From Pantoea sp. IMH (lineage in GTDB: Bacteria; Pseudomonadota; Gammaproteobacteria; Enterobacterales; Enterobacteriaceae), in contig NZ_JFGT01000002.1 of the NCBI RefSeq assembly GCF_000599885.1, positions 868,001 to 932,000 of the forward strand: a DNA stretch of 64,000 nt, read 5' to 3'. The notes below the pieces were generated by a model that had not been told where the DNA came from, ran no database searches, and saw only the letters and a program-made list of their open reading frames with translations. The stretch's first letter is position 1, and each line of letters opens with the position of its first letter. Below, piece by piece: positions 58,833-64,000 of this stretch. The position numbers were made by a program, and so were the translations under genes.

Positions 58833-58854
58833 GGGGCGGCGCCACTGCCGCCCC
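58833..58854. terminator. Hairpin between rof and cytochrome c gene
   Basis: GGGGCGGC (58833-58840) pairs with GCCGCCCC (58847-58854) over a six-base loop in the gap between convergent genes. It lacks T-runs. Confidence 0.5.
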
Positions 58855-58863
58855 AGCACGACC

Positions 58864-59181
58864 TCAGGGCCTGAGTCCGGCATACCAGGCTGCAATATCC
58901 TCAATATCTTGTTCGCTCATTCCCGCCACAAACGCTTGCATCACTTCCGCCTCGCCACCGCTGCGCGTCCCCGCCTGATAAGCACGTAATGCGCTGGCGA
59001 GATAGCCGGCATGCTGACCGGCAAGATTGGGATAGTCCGGAACGGGCGCTATACCCTGCGCGCCGTGACAGCCTTGACAGCGCGCGGCTTTTTGCTGACC
59101 AGCCTGCGCATCTCCCTCCGCGAGGGCCGGAAGGGCTGCCACTGTCAGCATCAGGAACACCAGCATTCTTGTGACTATCAT
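58864..59181 (-). CDS. Small class I cytochrome c
   Basis: The 105-residue product has a signal peptide (about residues 1-21, ending ALA) and one heme site CQGCH (residues 35-39) followed by GAQGIAPVPDYPNLAGQHAGYL; Met88 in FVAGMSEQD is the likely axial ligand. It is a periplasmic monoheme electron carrier of the cytochrome c553 type. Its partner is unknown. The start overlaps the tilS stop (ATGA). E. coli has no gene here. Confidence 0.92.
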   Translation of the reverse strand: MIVTRMLVFLMLTVAALPALAEGDAQAGQQKAARCQGCHGAQGIAPVPDYPNLAGQHAGYLASALRAYQAGTRSGGEAEVMQAFVAGMSEQDIEDIAAWYAGLRP

Positions 59182-60485
59182 GACGCTTCTTTCTCCCAGT
59201 GAATTTTCATGGCCTGACCGCCAGCCGGATCGCCTTCACGGGTCACAAACAGACCGGCGGCGGCAATCAGGGTATCGTTATAGTAAATCAGCGGCGTGCG
59301 CTCCCGCTCCCAGGGAGGAACGCCCAGCTCCTGCCAGAGTTTTTTGAGCGGCCGGCTGCCGGCACGGCCAGTGATATTATACTGCCCGCGGCCCTGAAAG
59401 CGCACGCTGATGATTTCCTGCCCGCCGGGTAAGCGCACCGCCGTTCCTCTCTCTCCTCTGACAAGCTTCCCCAACCCCGCTGGCAATAACAGGGCCGTCC
59501 GGGGAGAGTGCCACGGGATAATGACACTTTTCAGATCGGGCATCCGCGTGAGCCAGTAAAGCCGGTGGCGAAAGCGGCGCACTTCCGCCTCTCCCAAAAC
59601 AAGGCATGGCGTGGCATCTTCCCGGCTACAGGCAACTTCATGCCAGAGACGGCTCAGCGCTTCTTTTGATGGCATCTTGCCACGCTGACGCGCAATCCAG
59701 CGTCGAAGCAAGGCGGCACGATGGATATCGCTCATCCTATGTAGCGGAGCGATGTCGAGTGCACCTTTCTCGTCAATCAGTGCCGAGAGCGAGGCGGAGA
59801 GAAGTTCATCCAGCAGCTGCTCCTGTTCGGCACAAAGGCTGGCGCTGCGGGCCACCGCCTGTGGAAAATGGGGCCAGCGGGCCGTCAGCACAGGCATGAT
59901 TTCCTGCCGCAGAAAATTACGGTCATAGCGCCTGTCCTGGTTACTCTCATCTTCGATCCAGCGCAGATGGTGCGACTGCGCCCAGGCTTCCAGCTGTTGT
60001 CGCGTCTGGGTAAGCAGTGGACGAAGATGATCCCCTCCCGCAAGCGATCCTTTTAGCGGCATGGCGGACAGGCCGGCCGGGCCGCTGCCCCGCTTGAGCG
60101 CAAGCAGCAGAGTTTCACACTGATCGTCCTGATGCTGCGCGGTCACCAGGCACTCGCCGGGCAGGAGCGCGTGGCGAAAAGCGCTATAGCGTGCCTGCCG
60201 CGCAGCAGCCTCAATGCCCTCTTTGCGTCCATCGACGGTGACCCGGACCACTTCCAGCGGAACCTGCCAACGGAGACACTCCGCTTCGCAGTGACTTACC
60301 CACACATCGGCAGACTCACTCAGTCCATGGTGAATATGTATCGCCCGCAGGTGCAGTGAGGGCAATTGCTGACGCAATAACACCAGTTGATGAAGCAGCA
60401 CGCTGGAGTCGAGGCCGCCGCTGTAAGCCACCAGCAGATGCTGATGTCCGGCAAGATATTGTTGAAGAGAGAGCAAGACTGACAT
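59178..60485 (-). CDS. tilS: tRNA(Ile)-lysidine synthetase TilS
   Basis: TilS converts C34 of the CAU-anticodon tRNA-Ile to lysidine. The 435-residue N-type ATP pyrophosphatase has the PP-loop VAYSGGLDSSVLLHQL (about residues 18-33), HIHHGLS, and QHQDDQCETLLLALKRGSGPAGLSAM, followed by the TilS middle and C-terminal domains ending with YNDTLIAAAGLFVTREGD. Its stop overlaps the downstream cytochrome c start. Confidence 0.95.
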   Translation of the reverse strand: MSVLLSLQQYLAGHQHLLVAYSGGLDSSVLLHQLVLLRQQLPSLHLRAIHIHHGLSESADVWVSHCEAECLRWQVPLEVVRVTVDGRKEGIEAAARQARYSAFRHALLPGECLVTAQHQDDQCETLLLALKRGSGPAGLSAMPLKGSLAGGDHLRPLLTQTRQQLEAWAQSHHLRWIEDESNQDRRYDRNFLRQEIMPVLTARWPHFPQAVARSASLCAEQEQLLDELLSASLSALIDEKGALDIAPLHRMSDIHRAALLRRWIARQRGKMPSKEALSRLWHEVACSREDATPCLVLGEAEVRRFRHRLYWLTRMPDLKSVIIPWHSPRTALLLPAGLGKLVRGERGTAVRLPGGQEIISVRFQGRGQYNITGRAGSRPLKKLWQELGVPPWERERTPLIYYNDTLIAAAGLFVTREGDPAGGQAMKIHWEKEAS

Positions 60486-60506
60486 GAAGATTCCGCAACC
60501 AATGGA

Positions 60507-60532
60507 GAAAACCCGGCCACCGCAGGCCGGGT
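60507..60532 (-). terminator. yaeR terminator
   Basis: On the minus strand ACCCGGCC (60532-60525) pairs with GGCCGGGT (60518-60511) over a six-base loop and is followed by TTT (60510-60508). Confidence 0.75.
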
Positions 60533-60547
60533 CAGTCAGGCGCTATC

Positions 60548-60937
60548 TTACGCCTGATAGAGCTCCAGCGGCAAACCGTCCGGATCGGAAAAGAAGGTGA
60601 AGCGTTTGCCGGTAACGGGATCAACGCGGATCGCTTCACATTTAACGCCCTTCTCTTCGAGATACTGGCTGGCCCGATCGATATCCCCGACGCTGAAAGC
60701 CAGGTGCCGCAGGCCACAGGCTTCCGGCTGGGTTGGCCGGGCGGGCGGGAAAGGAAATGAAAACAGCTCAATGGCGTACTCTCCATTCAGTGCCAGATCG
60801 CCTTTCCATGAATCGCGGGCTTCGCGGTAAACCTCACCCATCAGGGTAAAGCCGAGCACATCGCAATAGAATGCTTTGCTGGTTTCGTAATGGCTGGCGA
60901 TAATAGCAATGTGATGAACCTGCTTAATACCTAACAT
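60548..60937 (-). CDS. yaeR: VOC-family protein YaeR
   Basis: The 129-residue glyoxalase/VOC-fold protein matches E. coli YaeR in length and in MLGIKQVHHIAIIASHYETSK, YCDVLGFTLMGE and FSDPDGLPLELYQ, which provide the metal-type His and Glu positions. Its substrate is unknown. The ATG at 60937 follows AGGAG. It lies between ldcC and tilS on the same strand. Confidence 0.93.
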   Translation of the reverse strand: MLGIKQVHHIAIIASHYETSKAFYCDVLGFTLMGEVYREARDSWKGDLALNGEYAIELFSFPFPPARPTQPEACGLRHLAFSVGDIDRASQYLEEKGVKCEAIRVDPVTGKRFTFFSDPDGLPLELYQA

Positions 60938-61010
60938 AATGACTCCTTGATCAATTTCTGCCAGTACTTTACGCAGGCTCGTCAGTGGCAACAATGGCAC
61001 AATTCTGGAT

Positions 61011-63149
61011 TCACTCTTTCAGTACGCGAACTAGATATTCCCCCGCTTCCGTCAGCGTTGCGCCATGAATATCCGTTTCAAAACCGGGATAATGACGACC
61101 TATCGTGCAAAGCATCAGCAGAAAATCGAGCACGGCACGGCTCTCTTCCGTAATCATCTCTCCCGGCATTACCACCGGCACACCTGGCGGATACGGCAGG
61201 ATCATATTGGCCGAGATCCGCCCAACCAGCTTATCAATCTCCACCGTCTCAACGTTGCCTTTCACCTGCTGCTGGAACATCTGATGTGGCGTCAGCCGCA
61301 TTTCTGGCAACGTGGCGAAAGCCTGAAGCATCAGCCGGGGCAAATCATGCTGGCGAATCAGCATATGAATACCCTGCGCCAGGGTCTGGATGCGCATATT
61401 GCGGTAAAAGTCAGGATCTTCTGCATAGAGATCCGGCAGCATATTTTTCACCCTGAGATTAAGATCATAGGCGCGCTTAAACTCAGTCAGTCCGCGAAGT
61501 ACGCTCATCGCTTTGGTTTTATCGATGCCGATGCTGAAAAGAAACAGCAGGTTATAGGGCCCGGTTTTTTCAACAACCACGCCGCGCTCATCCAGAAACT
61601 TCGCGACCAGCGCGGCGGGGATCCCTTCATCGGCCATCTCGCCCTGCTCGCTCATTCCCGGCGTCAGGATCGTGACTTTGATCGGATCGAGATACATATG
61701 ATCTGCGTCAGCCTCCATAAAACCGTGCCACGCTTCATCGCCCGGCTGAATTGGCCAGCATTGCGGTTCCCCGACGCCTTCCGGCTGCCAGATATCAAAA
61801 AACCAGCCTTCTGATTCTTCACGCAGCCGCTGAACTTCCCGGCGGAAGTGCAGCGCACGTTCGACGGAACGGTTAATCAGCCGACGGCCCGGATTACCCC
61901 GCAGCATCGCTGCAGCCGTTTCTATGGAGGCGACAATGGAATAGTTCGGCGAGGTTGTCGTGTGCATCATGTAGGCTTCATTAAAGGTATGCTCGTCATA
62001 CTCGCCTTTAATATGAATCAGGGAAGCCTGAGAGAATGCCGCCAGGAGTTTATGCGTCGATTGCGTCTCGTAGATGACTTTCCCCGGCGTTCGTTCGCCG
62101 CTCATCCCGCTCAGGCCGCTGTAGATCGGATGAAAATTGGTATAGGGCACCCATGCCGAATCGAAATGAATGGAAGGGACGTCCAGCGTCTCCTTAATAT
62201 ACTGCGTGCTGTAGAGCAGACCGTCGTAGGTCGAATTGGTAATCACCGCATGGACTGGCCAGGTGGCGCGGGGGATCTGCGCAATCTTTAGCGCAATACT
62301 CTCACGCGTAAATTCCCGCTTAGGGATGCCCCCCAGAATTCCCAGTGCATTGCGCGTCGGTTTCAGCCAGACCGGAATAATGTCGCTCATCATCAGCAGA
62401 TGCGTCAGTGACTTATGGCAGTTACGATCGATCAGCACCGTACTTCCCGCGGGCGCGGCGTACATGCCAACAATTTTATTTGATGTTGAGGTTCCGTTAG
62501 TGACCATATAGCTCTGCTCGGCACCAAAGGTTCTTGCCACATACTCTTCGGCCTCCAGATGGGGACCGGTATGATCGAGCAGGGATCCCAGTTCTGTCAC
62601 CGAAATAGAGATATCCGCTTTCAGCGTGTTCGCGCCGTAGAAATCATAGAAAAGGCTGCCCACCGGGCTTTTCTGAAACGCCGTACCGGCCATATGGCCC
62701 GGCGTACAAAAGGTGTATTTCCCTTCCTTCACATAGTTGAACAGCGCTTTGGTTAATGGCGGCGTAATCGTATCGATATATTCGTCAGTGTACTGCCGGA
62801 TGCGCTGGGCGATCTCATCCGCCGCACCAAGCCCATATTCGAAGAACCAGATCGCCATCCGCATCTCATTGACGCTCACGTCGAGCGTGGAATGGGTACT
62901 GATGAACGCGTAGAGCGGGAGATATTCGTTCAGCTCGTTGATTTCACTGCAGAGATCGAGGCTGTATTCGTCCCAGTCAAAGATTACGCCGCAGATGCGG
63001 GGATTGTGCTCGATGAGCTTTAGCAGGTCATTGGCGTCTTTGGGGTAGATCGTTCTGAAACCCAGTACATTCAGCGCGGCATCCAGTTCCCGGATAGGTT
63101 CATCTTTATAGAAGGCGTTATGCGGACCCACTATCGCAATAATATTCAA
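61011..63149 (-). CDS. ldcC: Lysine decarboxylase LdcC
   Basis: The 712-residue PLP enzyme makes cadaverine from lysine. It has an N-terminal wing domain (about residues 1-129), the PLP core with FCTPGHMAGTAF, NGTSTSNKIV, IHFDSAWVPYTNFHP and the lysine in TQSTHKLLAAFSQASLIH, and a C-terminal domain ending GATLTEAGEYLVRVLKE. The constitutive LdcC is preferred over CadA because accA follows on one side and yaeR-tilS on the other, without cadB or cadC. Confidence 0.94.
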   Translation of the reverse strand: MNIIAIVGPHNAFYKDEPIRELDAALNVLGFRTIYPKDANDLLKLIEHNPRICGVIFDWDEYSLDLCSEINELNEYLPLYAFISTHSTLDVSVNEMRMAIWFFEYGLGAADEIAQRIRQYTDEYIDTITPPLTKALFNYVKEGKYTFCTPGHMAGTAFQKSPVGSLFYDFYGANTLKADISISVTELGSLLDHTGPHLEAEEYVARTFGAEQSYMVTNGTSTSNKIVGMYAAPAGSTVLIDRNCHKSLTHLLMMSDIIPVWLKPTRNALGILGGIPKREFTRESIALKIAQIPRATWPVHAVITNSTYDGLLYSTQYIKETLDVPSIHFDSAWVPYTNFHPIYSGLSGMSGERTPGKVIYETQSTHKLLAAFSQASLIHIKGEYDEHTFNEAYMMHTTTSPNYSIVASIETAAAMLRGNPGRRLINRSVERALHFRREVQRLREESEGWFFDIWQPEGVGEPQCWPIQPGDEAWHGFMEADADHMYLDPIKVTILTPGMSEQGEMADEGIPAALVAKFLDERGVVVEKTGPYNLLFLFSIGIDKTKAMSVLRGLTEFKRAYDLNLRVKNMLPDLYAEDPDFYRNMRIQTLAQGIHMLIRQHDLPRLMLQAFATLPEMRLTPHQMFQQQVKGNVETVEIDKLVGRISANMILPYPPGVPVVMPGEMITEESRAVLDFLLMLCTIGRHYPGFETDIHGATLTEAGEYLVRVLKE

Positions 63150-63340
63150 TGCTCACCTCTGAGTTAATGCAACGGCAAGGTGTAAGCATAGCGAAGATGA
63201 AATAGAGAAGCAGAATAAAAGGGTTACGGTTGGCAACAGCGAACAGGAAGCACAATAAAATTGACGGTTCACTAAGGCTTGTTGGCGGCCTTTGGTTAGC
63301 AATAAAGTAGCAAAGGCGGGAGGCTAAGAAAAAGAACATA

Positions 63341-63374
63341 AAAAAACCACGGCGGCAGTGGCACACCGTGGTTT
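63341..63374 (-). terminator. accA terminator
   Basis: On the minus strand AAACCACGG (63374-63366) pairs with CCGTGGTTT (63352-63344) and a run of T residues follows (63346-63341). It separates accA from ldcC. Confidence 0.85.
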
Positions 63375-63390
63375 AGGCGGGCAGAGCTTA

Positions 63391-64000
63391 TCAGGCGTAG
63401 CCGTAGTTCATCAGACGCTGATAGCGACGATCCAGCAGTTCATCCTTGCTCAGCACATCCAGATCGGCCAGATCGGCCAGCAGCTGCGCCTTGAGGGATT
63501 CGCCGATCGCCAGCGGATTGCGGTGCGCGCCGCCCAGCGGTTCAGGAATGACGGTGTCGATCAGCTTCAGCTCTTTCAGACGTGGGGCAATTATACCCAT
63601 CGCTTCAGCAGCCAGCGGCGCTTTATCCGCGCTTTTCCACAGAATGGACGCACAGCCTTCCGGTGAAATCACCGAATAGGTGCTGTACTGAAGCATGTTC
63701 ACTTTATCGCCCACGCCGATGGCCAGCGCGCCGCCGGAACCACCTTCACCGATAACGGTACAGATGACCGGCACCTTAAGCCCGGACATTTCACGCAGGT
63801 TACGGGCGATGGCCTCGCTCTGTCCGCGCTCTTCCGCCCCCACGCCCGGATAGGCGCCTGGCGTATCGATAAAGGTGACGATCGGCATATTAAAACGCTC
63901 GGCCATCTCCATCAGACGCAGCGCTTTGCGATAGCCTTCCGGTGCTGGCATACCGAAGTTACGACGGATTTTCTCTTTGGTTTCACGCCCTTTCTGATGA
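63391..64000 (-). CDS. accA: Acetyl-CoA carboxylase carboxyltransferase alpha subunit, 3' part
   Basis: The frame is open to the window edge and gives the last 202 residues of AccA, from [16 protein letters not shown] through [23 protein letters not shown] and [17 protein letters not shown] to [12 protein letters not shown]. AccA with AccD moves carboxyl from biotin to acetyl-CoA, the first step of fatty acid synthesis. The N-terminal third is outside the window. Confidence 0.97.
   Translation of the reverse strand, partial: HQKGRETKEKIRRNFGMPAPEGYRKALRLMEMAERFNMPIVTFIDTPGAYPGVGAEERGQSEAIARNLREMSGLKVPVICTVIGEGGSGGALAIGVGDKVNMLQYSTYSVISPEGCASILWKSADKAPLAAEAMGIIAPRLKELKLIDTVIPEPLGGAHRNPLAIGESLKAQLLADLADLDVLSKDELLDRRYQRLMNYGYA

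Overview
The window is chromosomal DNA of an enteric gammaproteobacterium (order Enterobacterales, most like the Erwiniaceae: Pantoea, Erwinia or Mixta). The evidence is near-identity of many products to Escherichia coli proteins (DnaQ, RnhA, MetNIQ, RcsF, ProS, Rof, LdcC, AccA), conserved E. coli gene order over long stretches, and a complete rRNA operon with enteric P1/P2 promoters. Genus cannot be fixed without a 16S comparison. No prophage, insertion sequence or CRISPR array was seen.

Layout. (1) 1-11,000 follows the E. coli ygdQ-ygdR-tas-lplT-aas-galR block, but a second FtsI-type transpeptidase, one Omr-type small RNA and a BisC-type molybdoenzyme lie between aas and galR. (2) 11,000-15,900 is a beta-glucoside PTS island (IIB, phospho-beta-glucosidase, IIC, divergent IIA) with a GntR/FCD regulator and a GNAT gene. 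(3) 16,000-20,000 is methionine salvage: mtnBCD diverging from an mtnE-type aminotransferase and a YafV-type omega-amidase, with tandem MetJ boxes between the arms. (4) 20,000-36,700 is a purine/allantoin nitrogen cluster of hpx type: NCS2 permease, HIU hydrolase, a fused allantoate amidohydrolase/OHCU decarboxylase, an ureidoglycine aminotransferase and an ABC importer in one operon; then an RpiR regulator, hpxWXYZ, allantoinase, allantoin racemase, a GntR regulator and an NCS1 allantoin permease. (5) 36,800-44,200 is E. coli-like: tRNA-Asp, dnaQ/rnhA, yafS, gloB, mltD, yafE, yafD, yafC. (6) 44,250-50,340 is an rRNA operon on the minus strand: 16S, tRNA-Glu, 23S, 5S, tRNA-Thr, 5S, tRNA-Asp. 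(7) 50,388-64,000 is E. coli-like again: gmhB, metNIQ, rcsF, trmO, proS, a short nlpE, arfB, yaeQ, yaeP, rof, a cytochrome c, tilS, yaeR, ldcC and the 3' part of accA.

How the genes work together. The hpx cluster encodes uptake of urate-type purines and allantoin and the steps from 5-hydroxyisourate through allantoin, allantoate, ureidoglycine and oxalurate toward oxamate and oxalate, releasing nitrogen. Three sigma-54 type promoters (GG-N10-GC with TTGC-like -12 elements) precede its three main transcription units, and a 17-bp palindrome matching the NtrC consensus lies upstream of the ABC operon, so nitrogen limitation is the likely signal. The enzyme that would make 5-hydroxyisourate from urate is not in the window. 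The methionine arm links salvage of methylthioadenosine to MetJ, as for metNIQ, which carries its own MetJ box. Nothing here is a clearly new system. The most interesting points are the regulatory logic of the hpx cluster, the fused purine enzyme, the FtsI paralogue with an SxD motif, the one-domain NlpE and compensatory base changes between the two 5S genes.
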